DNA of 64,000 nucleotides from Dermatophilaceae bacterium Sec6.4 (GCA_039636865.1 CP144172.1:62001-126000); one strand, 5' to 3'; shown: positions 40,109 through 50,098, counted from the first letter of the stretch. Program-made: numbers and translations. Notes: generated by a model from the sequence alone, not told the origin.

Positions 40109-40684
40109 ATGACGGTCCGTCCGATCACAATCATCGGGCACAAGGCCCTGCACCAGTCGACGCGACGCGTCCAAACGGTGACGGACGAGGTGCGCGAGTT
40201 GGTTGCCGACATGTTCGAGACGATGGACGCAGCGGATGGAGCCGGTCTCGCCGCCAACCAGGTCGGGGTGCGGCTGCGGATCTTCGTCTACGCCTGTGCT
40301 GCAGCCGATGAGGTGATGCAACGCGGCGTGGTGATCAATCCGGTGTTGGAGAAGGGGCTCGTAGCCCCCGGTGAACCCGATCCGCACGAAAGCTTGGAGG
40401 GCTGCCTGTCCGTACCCGGTGAGAGTTTCCCGACGGCCCGCTCGGACTGGGCTCGCGTGACCGGCACCGATCTGGACGGGAACACCGTCGAGGTCGAGGC
40501 TCAGGGCGGCACCCTGGCCCGTTGCCTGCAGCATGAGACAGATCACCTGGACGGCAAGCTCTACGTGGAGCGCCTCACACCGACCCACCGCACGGCAGCA
40601 CGCGCGACGGTGAAGGAACGCGGCTGGGAGGCCGCACGGCTGACGAAGTGGAACCCGACGGAGCAGGACGCCGAGGACGTGTGA
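40109..40684 (+). CDS. def: Peptide deformylase
   Basis: The three signature motifs are present: GLAANQVG, EGCLSVPG with the metal Cys, and QHETDHLDG with two metal His and the catalytic Glu. It removes the N-formyl group from nascent proteins. 191 residues, as in other actinobacterial enzymes of this type. It stands alone, shortly behind the PH-domain gene. Confidence 0.96.
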   Translation: MTVRPITIIGHKALHQSTRRVQTVTDEVRELVADMFETMDAADGAGLAANQVGVRLRIFVYACAAADEVMQRGVVINPVLEKGLVAPGEPDPHESLEGCLSVPGESFPTARSDWARVTGTDLDGNTVEVEAQGGTLARCLQHETDHLDGKLYVERLTPTHRTAARATVKERGWEAARLTKWNPTEQDAEDV

Positions 40685-40772
40685 CCGCTTCCCCTACTGG
40701 CAGCAGTTGCACGCTCCACAGGTCGCCCGCCTGCTACTGACGTCACATGCTCGTCGGTCGTACAGTTTGAAT

Positions 40773-41627
40773 ATGCGCGCCACCGAGATCTCGCAACCCC
40801 ATGCCTTCCACGGAGAAGGGCCCTGTTGGGACCGTGAGTGGGGTGGTCTGAAGTACGTCGACATGCTCGCCGGGGATGTGTTGTCACTGCGACCCGACGG
40901 TGGAGTGGACCGGATGCATGTCGGCAAGATCGCCGCCGCGCTGCGCCCGCGCGGGGCGGGCGGGGCCATCGTGGCCACCGAACGCGGCTTTGCGTTGGCG
41001 AGCAAACCGGACCTGTCGGACCTGCAGGTCATGGAGTCTCTCTGGAGCGACCCGAGCATCCGCTTCAACGACGGCGGCTGTGACCCGATGGGTAACTTCT
41101 ACTGCGGAACGATGGCCTACGACCAGAAGGAGGGCGCAGCCTCGCTCTACCTGCTGAGCACCGATGGGCTCGCCTCGCAAGTGCTCACCGGGCTCACCGT
41201 GTCGAACGGACTGGCATGGACCGGCCTGGGAGACAAGGGTTTCCACAACGACACACCCACTCGCATCGTGTGGACCTTCGACTGGACACCCGAGGGTATG
41301 AGCGAACGGCGCCCGTTCGTCACGTTGCCGGAAGACCTCGCCGGAAGCCCCGACGGACTGTGCGTGGATGAGCAGGGCGGTGTGTGGACCGCGCTCTACG
41401 GCGGGTCTGCAGTGCACCGCTATTCCCCGGAGGGCGCCCTGGACCAGGTCATCGAGCTACCCGTGACCAATGTGACGGCGTGCACCTTCGGTGGCGATGA
41501 CCTGCGCACCCTGTTCATCACCACCAGCCGGGAGAACGTGCCGGACGGCGAGCAACCGCTCGCCGGGGCGGTGTTCAGCTGTGAGCCCGGAGTGGGCGGG
41601 TTGCCTGCGCGACCCTTCGGGGCCTGA
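40773..41627 (+). CDS. SMP-30/gluconolactonase-type beta-propeller
   Basis: ATG 40773 (MRATEISQ) fits the family start better than the frame opening at 40707. The motifs GEGPCWD, RFNDGGCDPMGNFYCGTMAYD, TVSNGLAW and GSPDGLCVDEQGGVWTAL are those of metal-dependent lactonases, with Glu, Asn and Asp positions that coordinate the divalent ion intact. It probably hydrolyses a sugar lactone such as gluconolactone; the substrate is unproven. Confidence 0.9.
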   Translation: MRATEISQPHAFHGEGPCWDREWGGLKYVDMLAGDVLSLRPDGGVDRMHVGKIAAALRPRGAGGAIVATERGFALASKPDLSDLQVMESLWSDPSIRFNDGGCDPMGNFYCGTMAYDQKEGAASLYLLSTDGLASQVLTGLTVSNGLAWTGLGDKGFHNDTPTRIVWTFDWTPEGMSERRPFVTLPEDLAGSPDGLCVDEQGGVWTALYGGSAVHRYSPEGALDQVIELPVTNVTACTFGGDDLRTLFITTSRENVPDGEQPLAGAVFSCEPGVGGLPARPFGA

Positions 41628-41726
41628 ACCGGCCACCTGCGGCCGGCGGGTTCCGATTTCGTGTGTCGGTGGTGAGACGGTAACGTACGCTTCCGGCAGT
41701 TCGACGGCCTCGAGGTCGTCACTCCA

Positions 41727-41799
41727 GCACCCGTAGCTCAACGGATAGAGCATCTGACTACGGATCAGAAGGTTGGGAGTTCGAATCTCTCCGGGTGCA
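41727..41799 (+). tRNA. tRNA-Arg(ACG)
   Basis: Acceptor GCACCCG pairs with CGGGTGC; anticodon arm TCTGA-CTACGGA-TCAGA gives anticodon ACG, which TadA converts to ICG. GGAGTTCGAATCTC is the T-arm. CCA is not encoded (ACG follows the discriminator region). Confidence 0.97.
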
Positions 41800-41819
41800 C
41801 GCTGTGTTGAGACAGTAAC

Positions 41820-41857
41820 GAAAACCCTGGCCCGCGAAAGCGGTTCGGGGTTTTTGC
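41820..41857 (+). terminator. Terminator behind tRNA-Arg
   Basis: GAAAACCC pairs with GGGGTTTTT around an inner GC-rich hairpin (CCCGCGAAAGCGG-like), ending in a run of T. Typical of a tRNA transcript end. Confidence 0.7.
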
Positions 41858-41921
41858 TTGACAGCAGGCGGATGTAGGCAGATTGTGAGCTACGCCACAT
41901 TCGAATACGGAAGCGATGCAG

Positions 41922-43643
41922 ATGTCCTCAACCGCTGGTCCCGCGTCTCCCGCCCGATCTCAACCGTCCCGCGGGAACCCGCTCGTACATCGGCAGTTGG
42001 CGCACTATCCGTCGACAAACCCCCGGTTCGCCTACCTGGCCATCACCGTTGCAGCGACCGTGGTCCTCTACTACGAGCTCTACATCCCCGGCGCCGTTGC
42101 CACCCAGATCATCACCTACTTCCACATCAGCTTCAGTCAGTTCGTCTTCATCTCGGTGGTCGGCAATCTGGTCGGGGCGTTCGGGTCGTTGGCCGCCGGG
42201 TTCGCGGACCGGTGGGGTCGCGCCAACCTCGTGGTGGGCGGTCTCTTCCTGACCGGATTGATCGTGCTGTTCGCTCTTCCCCACGCGTCCAACGGCACGG
42301 TCTACCTGCTGGAATTTGCGGTGTTGTCGATGGTGGAAGGCATGATCCTGGTCGCCACTCCCGCCCTGATCCGTGACTTCTCCCCCCAACTCGGGCGGGC
42401 CTCAGCGATGGGCTTCTGGACGTTGGGTCCGGTCCTCGGATCGCTGATGGTCACCGAGGTCTCCAGCCACACGCTCGGAGCGCACCCGGACTGGCAGTTC
42501 CAGTTCTACGTATGCGGCATCATCGGCCTGGTCGTCGCGGTCATCGCGTTGCTCTTCCTGCGCGAACTGTCCCCCGGCCTGCGCGACCAGCTGATGGTTT
42601 CGATGAACGACCGGCAGCTGATCGAGGCACGCGCCTCCCAGATCGACGAGAGCAAGGTGCACCAGGGCCAGTGGCGTCAAATGATGCGCCTGGACGTGGT
42701 CGGATCGGCGTTCGCCATCAGCATCTTCCTGATCTTCTACTACATCGCGGTCGGCTTCTTCGTTGTCTACTTCGCGACGATCTTCGGCTACACCCCGGAG
42801 CGCGCGAACGCGCTGGCGAACTGGTACTGGCTACCGAATGCCATCGCTCTGGTCGTCGCCGGACTGATCTCCGACAAGCTGGGCGTGCGCAAACCGTTGA
42901 TGATCGTCGGCGCGGTGGTCAGCGCCATCGGCTTGTTCATCTTCGCCCTGAAGGCAACCACCCCCGGTACGTCGTACGAGACATTCCGCGCGCTGCTGAT
43001 CCTGATCAGCGCGGCGCAGGGTGTCACCTACTGCGCGTGGATGGCCTCGTTCACCGAGACGGTCGAAAAGCACAATCCCGCAGCGACCGCGACTGGTCTG
43101 GCGACCTGGGGATGGACCATTCGGATTGTCATCTGCCTGACGCTGGTCGGATTCGGTGCCGCTCTTCCCGCCACGTCGATCCTGGTCGACAAGGGTGCTG
43201 AGGTGAAGACACTGGCGACCCAGTACGCGCCTCAACTGGCCACCGTCGGCGGCATAACGCCGGTGAACCTTGCTGCGCTGGAGAAGAATCCGACGTCTCC
43301 AGCAGCAGGCGCAGCCGCGGTCGGTGACCTGATCAAATCCGGGGTGGCAAAGTCTCCTGCGGATGCAGTCAAGCAGTTGACCTTCCTCGGCACCCACCCC
43401 ATCCCGGCTGCGGACGGTGCCTACCTCAAAGCCAATGGAGCAGACGTCCAGAAGGCCGCCAAGGACAGCCCAGGCCAGTGGAAGACGTGGTGGATGATCT
43501 GCGCGGGAGCAGAATTGCTCTTCATTCCGTTCGTCTTCCTGATGGTCGGCCGATGGAGCCCGCGCAAGGCCCGCGAGGATGCTGCAGCACATGAGGAACT
43601 CGTGCAGCGGGAACTCGCCGCACTGCAGCCGCAAACCACCTGA
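41922..43643 (+). CDS. MFS transporter with large soluble loop near the C-terminus
   Basis: Twelve helices; GFADRWGRANLVVGG follows helix 2 and DKLGVRKPLMIVG follows helix 8, as in major facilitator carriers. ATG 41922 lies nine bases behind GGAAG; ATG 41916 is two codons earlier. An insertion of about 100 residues (near bases 43190-43470; Ala, Lys and Asp-rich) separates the last two helices and should be extracytoplasmic. Ordinary sugar or acid porters lack it. Substrate unknown. Confidence 0.85.
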   Translation: MSSTAGPASPARSQPSRGNPLVHRQLAHYPSTNPRFAYLAITVAATVVLYYELYIPGAVATQIITYFHISFSQFVFISVVGNLVGAFGSLAAGFADRWGRANLVVGGLFLTGLIVLFALPHASNGTVYLLEFAVLSMVEGMILVATPALIRDFSPQLGRASAMGFWTLGPVLGSLMVTEVSSHTLGAHPDWQFQFYVCGIIGLVVAVIALLFLRELSPGLRDQLMVSMNDRQLIEARASQIDESKVHQGQWRQMMRLDVVGSAFAISIFLIFYYIAVGFFVVYFATIFGYTPERANALANWYWLPNAIALVVAGLISDKLGVRKPLMIVGAVVSAIGLFIFALKATTPGTSYETFRALLILISAAQGVTYCAWMASFTETVEKHNPAATATGLATWGWTIRIVICLTLVGFGAALPATSILVDKGAEVKTLATQYAPQLATVGGITPVNLAALEKNPTSPAAGAAAVGDLIKSGVAKSPADAVKQLTFLGTHPIPAADGAYLKANGADVQKAAKDSPGQWKTWWMICAGAELLFIPFVFLMVGRWSPRKAREDAAAHEELVQRELAALQPQTT

Positions 43644-43655
43644 CACCCACGCTTG

Positions 43656-43699
43656 CTGATCGGCCCGGTCACCCGCTGTGGGGTGGCCGGGCCGATCAG
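43656..43699. terminator. Bidirectional terminator between convergent MFS and oxidoreductase genes
   Basis: A nearly perfect hairpin: CTGATCGGCCCGG..CACCC against GGGTG.CCGGGCCGATCAG around a short loop, lying between two convergent stop codons. Confidence 0.7.
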
Positions 43700-43725
43700 T
43701 AGGTGGTCCCTCAGACAGCGATCCC

Positions 43726-44625
43726 TCAGACAACGATCACGAACCGGCCGCGGACATGGCCGGCAGCACTGGCAGCGTGCGCGTCGCCGGCCTGCTCGAG
43801 ACTGAACACTCTCTCCACCGGCAACGTGAACGAGCCGTCCTGGAAAAGTTTCGCGGCCTCTGCGTACGCCGCCTCGTTGTTCTCCGGCTGCGTCGTGACC
43901 CTGGCGCCCTTGCCGGGTGCGCCGAAGTCCGCGATCGACACGACCGCGCCGGCATCACCGGTGAGCTCGATGAGTTCGTCGATCACGCCCGAGCCGGCGA
44001 TATCCAGCGCCGCATCGACACCGTCCGGCGCGAGGCCACGCACCCGCTCGACCAGTCCGGCGCCATAGGTGGTGGCGGTGGCGCCGAGCTCGTGTAGGTA
44101 GTCCTGGTTCTTTTCGCCACCGGTGGCGATGACGGTGATACCGCGATGGACGGCAATCTGCACGACCGCTGAGCCGACCCCACCCGACGCGCCGCTGATT
44201 AGCAGGGTCTGCCCCGACCGGACGCCGACCAGATTCAGGATGCGCACCGCCGTCTCGACCGGGACTCCGTACCCGGCAGCCTCCTCGAACGACATCCGCT
44301 CGGGCTTGGCGGCCCAGTGGTCCAGGATCGCGTACTCCGCGTAGGCCGCTGAGCCCGCTCCGAAAACGGCATCCCCGACAGCAACACCGTCGGCGCCCTC
44401 GCCGACCTCGTCCACGACGCCGGACGCGTCCAGGCCCACCCCCGCCGGAAACTCCAGCGGCAGCTGGTCCTTCATGTATCCGGCCCGCACCTTCCAGTCC
44501 AGTGCATTGACACCCGCAGCACGCACGGCAATACGGATCTGGCCGTTTCCGGCGTGCGGCTCATCGACCTCAGCCACACGTAAGACCTCGGGGCCGCCGT
44601 ACTCGCTGAACTGAACTGCCTTCAT
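43726..44625 (-). CDS. NADP-dependent quinone-oxidoreductase-like MDR protein
   Basis: Zinc-free medium-chain reductase: MKAVQFSEYGGPEVL start, AGVNALDWKVRAGYM, Rossmann motif ISGASGGVGSAVVQIA and GEKNQDYLHELGA. The conserved Cys and His zinc ligands of alcohol dehydrogenases are missing, placing it with quinone oxidoreductases (QOR/AdhE-like). ATG 44625 is the true start; the frame to 44688 is unsupported. It probably reduces quinones or enones with NADPH. Confidence 0.9.
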   Translation of the reverse strand: MKAVQFSEYGGPEVLRVAEVDEPHAGNGQIRIAVRAAGVNALDWKVRAGYMKDQLPLEFPAGVGLDASGVVDEVGEGADGVAVGDAVFGAGSAAYAEYAILDHWAAKPERMSFEEAAGYGVPVETAVRILNLVGVRSGQTLLISGASGGVGSAVVQIAVHRGITVIATGGEKNQDYLHELGATATTYGAGLVERVRGLAPDGVDAALDIAGSGVIDELIELTGDAGAVVSIADFGAPGKGARVTTQPENNEAAYAEAAKLFQDGSFTLPVERVFSLEQAGDAHAASAAGHVRGRFVIVV

Positions 44626-44805
44626 GACTGCACTCCTCGCATCGCGGCACACCGCGTCGATAGTGAGCGGCACGCTCCGATGGCACAACGGTCATCGAAG
44701 CGCGGATAGTCCCGATAACCACCCGTACACCGCATGGCTTCCGTTGGTCACCAGGCAGTCGCAGTAACCTGCAGCAGGACCTCACTGCCACACCGAAGGA
44801 CGACG

Positions 44806-45564
44806 ATGCTCGGCTTACCGGACGCCATCACCACCTGCCTGTTCGACCTGGACGGAGTCCTCACCGACACCGCCAGCGTGCACCGCACCGCATGGAAACA
44901 AACTTTCAACGAATTCCTGAAGGCCCGCGACGGGGACGGATTCACCCCCTTCGATGCCGGCAGCGACTACAACCGGTACGTCGACGGCAAACCTCGCCAG
45001 GACGGCGTGCGTGACTTCCTCACCTCGCGAGACATCCAGCTGCCCGATGGCAGCCCCGATGACGACGCGGATGCGGACACGATCTACGGGGTGGGCACCC
45101 GGAAGAACAACCTCGTCCATGAAGCGATCAAGCGCGACGGCGTCGATGTCTATGACGGCTCGCGTCGTTACCTGCAGGCCGCCCGCGACGCCGGCCTGCG
45201 TCGCATCGTCGTGTCGTCCTCGGCGAACACCGAGATGGTGCTGGAGGTGACCGGCCTGGCGCAGTACGTCGAAGGTCGCGTGGACGGCACGACCCTCGCG
45301 CAGCAGCACATCAAGGGCAAACCCGCACCCGATTCGTTCCTGGCCGGCGCCAAGCTCGTCGACGCCACCCCCGCCCAGTGTGTTGTCTTCGAAGACGCCA
45401 CCTCCGGCGTCGCCGCCGGCAGAGCGGGCAACTTCGGTTACGTCGTCGGTGTCGACCGCGTAGACCACGCTCAGGCGCTGCTCGAGAACGGGGCGACCGT
45501 GGTTGTGCAAGACCTCGCCGAGCTGCTCCAGAGCGATTCAACCGGTGAGGACACCGACGCATGA
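44806..45564 (+). CDS. HAD-superfamily beta-phosphoglucomutase-like enzyme
   Basis: ATG 44806 follows GAAGGA. The HAD motifs are FDLDGVLTDT (nucleophile Asp and acid/base Asp), VVSSSANTEMVL, and GKPAPDSFLAGA with FEDATSGVAAG. These match beta-phosphoglucomutases. Its ATGA overlap with the downstream GH65 phosphorylase makes the pathway clear: the phosphorylase releases beta-glucose 1-phosphate, this enzyme converts it to glucose 6-phosphate. Confidence 0.92.
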   Translation: MLGLPDAITTCLFDLDGVLTDTASVHRTAWKQTFNEFLKARDGDGFTPFDAGSDYNRYVDGKPRQDGVRDFLTSRDIQLPDGSPDDDADADTIYGVGTRKNNLVHEAIKRDGVDVYDGSRRYLQAARDAGLRRIVVSSSANTEMVLEVTGLAQYVEGRVDGTTLAQQHIKGKPAPDSFLAGAKLVDATPAQCVVFEDATSGVAAGRAGNFGYVVGVDRVDHAQALLENGATVVVQDLAELLQSDSTGEDTDA

Positions 45565-47921
45565 GCGAGCATTACGAGGGATTCGTCGTCGAGCCGTGGC
45601 GGGTACGCGAGCTGAACCTGCAAACCGAAAACTTCGCCCAGGCAGAGTCGATCTTCGCACTGTCCAACGGCCATATCGGCGTACGCGGCAACCTCGATGA
45701 GGGTGACCCGTCGGGGCTGCCCGGCACTTACCTCAACTCCTTTTTCGAGAGCCGGCCGCTGCCGTACGCCGAGGCGGGGTACGGGTATCCCGAATCGGGC
45801 CAGACCGTCGTCAATGTCACCAACGGAAAAGTGATCCGACTGTTGGTCGATGACGAACCGTTCGACATGCGGTACGGCGCTGTACGTCACCACGAACGCA
45901 CGCTGGACATGCGCACCGGGATCCTCACCCGCGACGTCTTGTGGGAATCGCCCGCCCGGCGGATGGTCCGGGTGCGTTCCCAGCGTCTGGTGTCCTTCAC
46001 CCAACGCGCCATCCTGGCGATCTGGTACCAGGTGGAGGCGGTCGACAAACCGCTGCGCGTCGTCATCCAGTCCGAGATGGTTGCAAACGAAGAGCTGCCC
46101 GTCACCTCTGCAGACCCTCGCGTTGCGGCTGCGCTGAAGAAACCGTTGAAGTCCGAACATCATCTGGCGGGTGACACCCGCGCCCAGCTGATCCACCGCA
46201 CGAAGGCGAGCGGTCTACGCGTCGCCGCGGCATGCGACCACATCCTGCACGGCGACCACGACTACGAGCCGCATACCTTCATCCAGCCGGACTGGTCACG
46301 GATGACGATCGGTGCACATCTGGACCCTGGTGAGACGCTCGGTCTGACCAAATTCGTCGCCTACGGCTGGTCCTCCGAGCGCACCGTGCCGGCCCTGCGC
46401 GATCAGGTGGACGGCGCCTTGTCCGCAGTCATCAACACCGGTTGGGACGATCTGGTCGCTGAGCAGAAGGACTACATCCAGGACTTCTGGGACGGCGCCG
46501 ATGTGCAGGTCGACGGCGATGACAGTGTGCAGCAAGCCGTGCGTTTCGGTCTGTGGCACGTGCTCCAGGCCGGCGCCCGTGCCGAGGGTCGCGCAATCCT
46601 CGCAAAGGGCCTGACCGGACCCGGATACGACGGGCACGCCTTCTGGGATTCGGAGCAGTTCGTGCTCCCCCTACTGACTGCGACTGCCCCTGATGCGGCC
46701 CGCGACGCTCTTGTCTGGCGCCAGAGCATCCTGGATCTGGCACGTGAGCGCGCCGAGACCCTCAAACTCAAGGGTGCCGCCTTCCCGTGGCGCACCATCC
46801 GCGGTGAGGAGTGTTCGGCCTACTGGCCGGCAGGCACGGCCGCATTCCATATCAACGCGGACATCTCGGTCGCTGCAGCGCGCTACGTCTTCTGGACGCA
46901 GGACGAGGAATTCGACCGCGAGACCGCCCTACAACTGCTCGTGGAGACCGCCCGGTTGTGGGCCGACCTCGGCTACCACGGCGATGACGGCAAGTTTCAT
47001 ATCGACGGCATCACCGGGCCGGACGAGTACTCCGCAGTGGTCGCCGACAACACCTACACCAACCTGATGGCCGCGCGGAACCTGCGGTACGCAGCCGACA
47101 CCGCGGAGCGCTGGCCCCAGGAGGCCATCGCGCTCGATGTGACGCGGGAGGAGATCAGCGGTTGGCGAGCCGCCGACGAAGCCATGGCCATGCCCTTCGA
47201 CGATGAGCGCGGCGTGCACCAGCAGGACCGAGGCAGCACCGAGCGCGAGGTCTGGGACTTCGCGGCGACCGACAAGGCGGGCAACTACCCGCTGCTGCTG
47301 AACTACCCCTACTTCGACATCTATCGCAAACAGGTGGTCAAACAGGCCGACCTGATGCTGGCGATGCACTGGTGCGGCGACAACTTCACGCTGGAGCAGA
47401 AGGCGAAAGCGTTCGAGTACTACGAGCCAATCACCGTCCGGGACTCCTCCCTGTCGGCCTGCACCCAAGCCATCCTGGCCGCTGAGGTGGGTCACCGCGA
47501 GCTTGCGCATGACTACCTCACCGAGGCCGCGCTGATGGATCTACGCGACCTGGAGCACAACACCGGCGACGGCGTGCACGTCGCCTCGCTCGCCGGCGCA
47601 TGGCTGGCGCTGGTATGCGGATTCGGCGGAATGCGCGATCACGGCGGCCAACTGTCGTTCACGCCGGCGCTGCCGAAACGGCTGACCCGACTGGCGTTCA
47701 CGCTGCGCTGGCGAGGCTGCAAGGTGCGCGTAACGATCCACCCCGACCACGCGGTCTACGAGCTGGAGGACGGCTCGGGCGCCCACACCGATCTGTCGCA
47801 CTACGGCGAGGTCTTCACCCTGACGACCGCCGAACCGGTGACTAGGGCCTTCACCCCGGTAGAGCCGCTCACCCCGCGACCAAAGCAACCGGCCGGTCGC
47901 GAGCCCATCACCAGCGAATAG
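45561..47921 (+). CDS. Glycoside hydrolase family 65 disaccharide phosphorylase
   Basis: 786 residues, usual for GH65. The N-terminal super-sandwich domain contains FALSNGHIGVRGNLDEG. The (alpha/alpha)6 barrel follows with GPGYDGHAFWDSEQFVLP, KGAAFPWRTIRGEECS and the catalytic acid Glu489 in GITGPDEYS..VADNTYTNLMAA. It phosphorolyses an alpha-linked disaccharide, probably maltose, trehalose or kojibiose, giving beta-glucose 1-phosphate. Coupled to the beta-phosphoglucomutase-like gene by four bases. Exact sugar cannot be fixed without comparison of the substrate loop. Confidence 0.93.
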   Translation: MSEHYEGFVVEPWRVRELNLQTENFAQAESIFALSNGHIGVRGNLDEGDPSGLPGTYLNSFFESRPLPYAEAGYGYPESGQTVVNVTNGKVIRLLVDDEPFDMRYGAVRHHERTLDMRTGILTRDVLWESPARRMVRVRSQRLVSFTQRAILAIWYQVEAVDKPLRVVIQSEMVANEELPVTSADPRVAAALKKPLKSEHHLAGDTRAQLIHRTKASGLRVAAACDHILHGDHDYEPHTFIQPDWSRMTIGAHLDPGETLGLTKFVAYGWSSERTVPALRDQVDGALSAVINTGWDDLVAEQKDYIQDFWDGADVQVDGDDSVQQAVRFGLWHVLQAGARAEGRAILAKGLTGPGYDGHAFWDSEQFVLPLLTATAPDAARDALVWRQSILDLARERAETLKLKGAAFPWRTIRGEECSAYWPAGTAAFHINADISVAAARYVFWTQDEEFDRETALQLLVETARLWADLGYHGDDGKFHIDGITGPDEYSAVVADNTYTNLMAARNLRYAADTAERWPQEAIALDVTREEISGWRAADEAMAMPFDDERGVHQQDRGSTEREVWDFAATDKAGNYPLLLNYPYFDIYRKQVVKQADLMLAMHWCGDNFTLEQKAKAFEYYEPITVRDSSLSACTQAILAAEVGHRELAHDYLTEAALMDLRDLEHNTGDGVHVASLAGAWLALVCGFGGMRDHGGQLSFTPALPKRLTRLAFTLRWRGCKVRVTIHPDHAVYELEDGSGAHTDLSHYGEVFTLTTAEPVTRAFTPVEPLTPRPKQPAGREPITSE

Positions 47922-47924
47922 CGC

Positions 47925-48725
47925 CTACTTCTTCGTACCGGGCGGATTGGGCTGGGTGGCGCCGTAGCGGGCGGCTACCCCGCCCGTCCCGGTCGGTATC
48001 CCGTCGACCGGCTCGTTGGTCTCCGGGCTGTAGGGCTTGCGGTGCCGGAAGGTGTCGATGAATCGCTGCATCCGCGGATCGGTCGCATTCTTCAGCCGCA
48101 GTTGGTGGCCCCAGGAGGACATCACCACCGGTGCGGGAAGTGTGTTGCCGCGCCACGGGGACAGGATGATGAAACGGTTCGCCTGACCGGCCACCTTGAC
48201 GCCACCCGTGCCCTTCGGTTCGGGGATCAGGCTCTGACGGCCCACGAAATCCACCAGCTTCTGTACCTGCGCCTTGGGTAACGTCGGGTCGTAGGTGATC
48301 CAGACCGCGCCGTGCTCGACCACGTGCACTGCCCGTTCGCTGGGCACCGGCTCGGTGTAGACGCCGGCGTTCATCCACACAATGTTGTGCGGCCCACCCG
48401 CCGGTGGGGTCATTGTGTAGGTGACCGGTCCAGGCACGTGCGACACATGGATCGCCGTGCCGTTCTGGGTCGCGAGCGTCATGTAGCTGCTCTGGTCGTA
48501 GGCCACCACACCGGGTATGCCGGATGTGTCGCGCACCAGCTTGACCGGTAGCTGCACGGTGCGGATACCCGCCGGCGTCGAGGGGATCACCTGCTCGGAG
48601 TCGACCGAACCAGCGCGGGTGAACCACCAGCCGAGGCCGCCCGCGACCACCAGCACCGCGACGAGCGCCGCAATGATCACTGCCCGTCGGCTGTGCCCGG
48701 CGCCCCCACCGGTAATGGTGCTCAT
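47925..48725 (-). CDS. DUF3105 membrane-anchored protein (copy 2)
   Basis: Start at 48725 (MSTITGGG) places a single transmembrane helix near residues 14-38, then a DUF3105 domain: RDTSGIPGVVAYD, GPHNIVWMNAGVY, HVVEHGAVWITYDP, MSSWGHQLRL and a proline-rich end. It shares blocks such as TSGI-GV, MNAGVYT-PVP-ERAVH and RQSLIPE with the copy at 3959-4828, so they are paralogs. It is convergent with GH65 and divergent from corA. Function unknown. Confidence 0.87.
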   Translation of the reverse strand: MSTITGGGAGHSRRAVIIAALVAVLVVAGGLGWWFTRAGSVDSEQVIPSTPAGIRTVQLPVKLVRDTSGIPGVVAYDQSSYMTLATQNGTAIHVSHVPGPVTYTMTPPAGGPHNIVWMNAGVYTEPVPSERAVHVVEHGAVWITYDPTLPKAQVQKLVDFVGRQSLIPEPKGTGGVKVAGQANRFIILSPWRGNTLPAPVVMSSWGHQLRLKNATDPRMQRFIDTFRHRKPYSPETNEPVDGIPTGTGGVAARYGATQPNPPGTKK

Positions 48726-48822
48726 CGCAGCACTGTAGGCGGGGTTCCCGTTGCGCTCATCACGTCGTACGTCGTTTGGCTGAATACGGGGAGAACACAC
48801 GCTTGCGAGCTACAGTCGAATC

Positions 48823-49980
48823 GTGTCGAACTGGAGGACGCGGGTCCGTGTACAACCGCAGCTCTGGGCGCCGGGCAACCCCGCCGGCGTCTCCAGAGGC
48901 GATGCTGCACGCCGGGTCGAACGCGTAACGCCGACATCCGATTCCGACGACGGGGCAGAGTCCACGGTCGTCCAGAAAGCCATTTACTTGGACGGCGTAC
49001 GCCAGACAAATCCACACAGCATCAGCGCGATCATCCACCGGCTCGCCGAGCCGGACAAGGCCGTCGCCTGGGTGGGCCTGGCGAAAGCGTCACCGGCCCA
49101 GATCCGACAGGTCGGCGACATCTTCGCGCTGCACCGGTTGGCTGTCGATGACGCAATCAACGCCCATCAGCGGCCCAAGCTCGAACGCTACGACGACACC
49201 CTCTTCGTGGTCCTGCGACCGGCGACCTATCACGACGACACAGAGACCGTGCACCTCGGCGAGATCCATCTCTTCGTAGGTCCGGACTTCGTGGTCACGG
49301 TGCGCCCCACCGACGAGCCCGAGCTCGGACCCGTCCGACGGCGGATCGACGACGATCCGCACCTGATGGCGCTGGGACCCGACGCGGTGCTCTATGCGGT
49401 CCTCGACTTCGTCGTCGACGGATACAAGCCGGTGCTGGAGGGCCTCGAGATCGACATCGATCAGATCGAGGAGCAGGTCTTCGAATCGGATCCGGCGGTG
49501 TCGCGGCGCATCTACGAGTTGTCCCGCGAGGTACTCGCGCTGCAACGGGCAACCAAGCCGCTGCTGGATATTTTGCAGGCACTCCGCCGCGGTTACGACA
49601 AGTACGACACCGACGAAGAACTACAGCGCAATTTACGCGATGTCGAAGATCACGCAGTCATCGTGGTTGAACGCGTCGATGGATTCCGACAGACCCTGAT
49701 GTCGATCCTCTCGCTCAACTCCACCCTCGTCGCGCAGACCCAGAACGAGGACATGAAGCGCCTCGCCGAAGTCGCAAACAATCAGGCCGACCAGGTCAAG
49801 GCAGCCACCTCATGGGCTGCCATCCTGTTCACTCCGACCGTTATCGCCGGGATCTATGGGATGAACTTCCACGCGATGCCCGAGCTCAATTTCCGATACG
49901 GGTACCCGATGGCGATCGGTCTGATGCTGCTGACCGTCATCACCATGTACACCGTCTTCAAGAAGAAGAACTGGCTGTAG
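48823..49980 (+). CDS. corA: CorA-family magnesium/cobalt transporter
   Basis: A large acidic cytoplasmic domain precedes two C-terminal helices with the signature YGMNFHAMPEL between them; the loop is negatively charged and the tail is basic (FKKKNWL). The first 45 residues (RVRVQPQLWAPGN...) are an extension beyond the usual start, with GTG 48823 as the beginning. It forms a pentameric channel for Mg2+, perhaps Co2+. Confidence 0.93.
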   Translation: MSNWRTRVRVQPQLWAPGNPAGVSRGDAARRVERVTPTSDSDDGAESTVVQKAIYLDGVRQTNPHSISAIIHRLAEPDKAVAWVGLAKASPAQIRQVGDIFALHRLAVDDAINAHQRPKLERYDDTLFVVLRPATYHDDTETVHLGEIHLFVGPDFVVTVRPTDEPELGPVRRRIDDDPHLMALGPDAVLYAVLDFVVDGYKPVLEGLEIDIDQIEEQVFESDPAVSRRIYELSREVLALQRATKPLLDILQALRRGYDKYDTDEELQRNLRDVEDHAVIVVERVDGFRQTLMSILSLNSTLVAQTQNEDMKRLAEVANNQADQVKAATSWAAILFTPTVIAGIYGMNFHAMPELNFRYGYPMAIGLMLLTVITMYTVFKKKNWL

Positions 49981-50075
49981 CTCCTTGTCCGTCTTCCAAA
50001 CCATCGGCCCTGTCCTGAGCTCACTTCGTTCGCATCGGCAGATCCGTCAGTGTTGGGTTTTGTCAGGTAAACGTT

Positions 50076-50098
50076 GCGTTGCGTCGCCTTTGCAACGC
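50076..50098 (+). promoter_or_regulatory. Short hairpin upstream of pckG
   Basis: GCGTTGC and GCAACGC (50076-50082, 50092-50098) are separated by nine bases, in the 5' region of pckG. It could be a regulator site, part of a leader, or chance. Confidence 0.3.
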
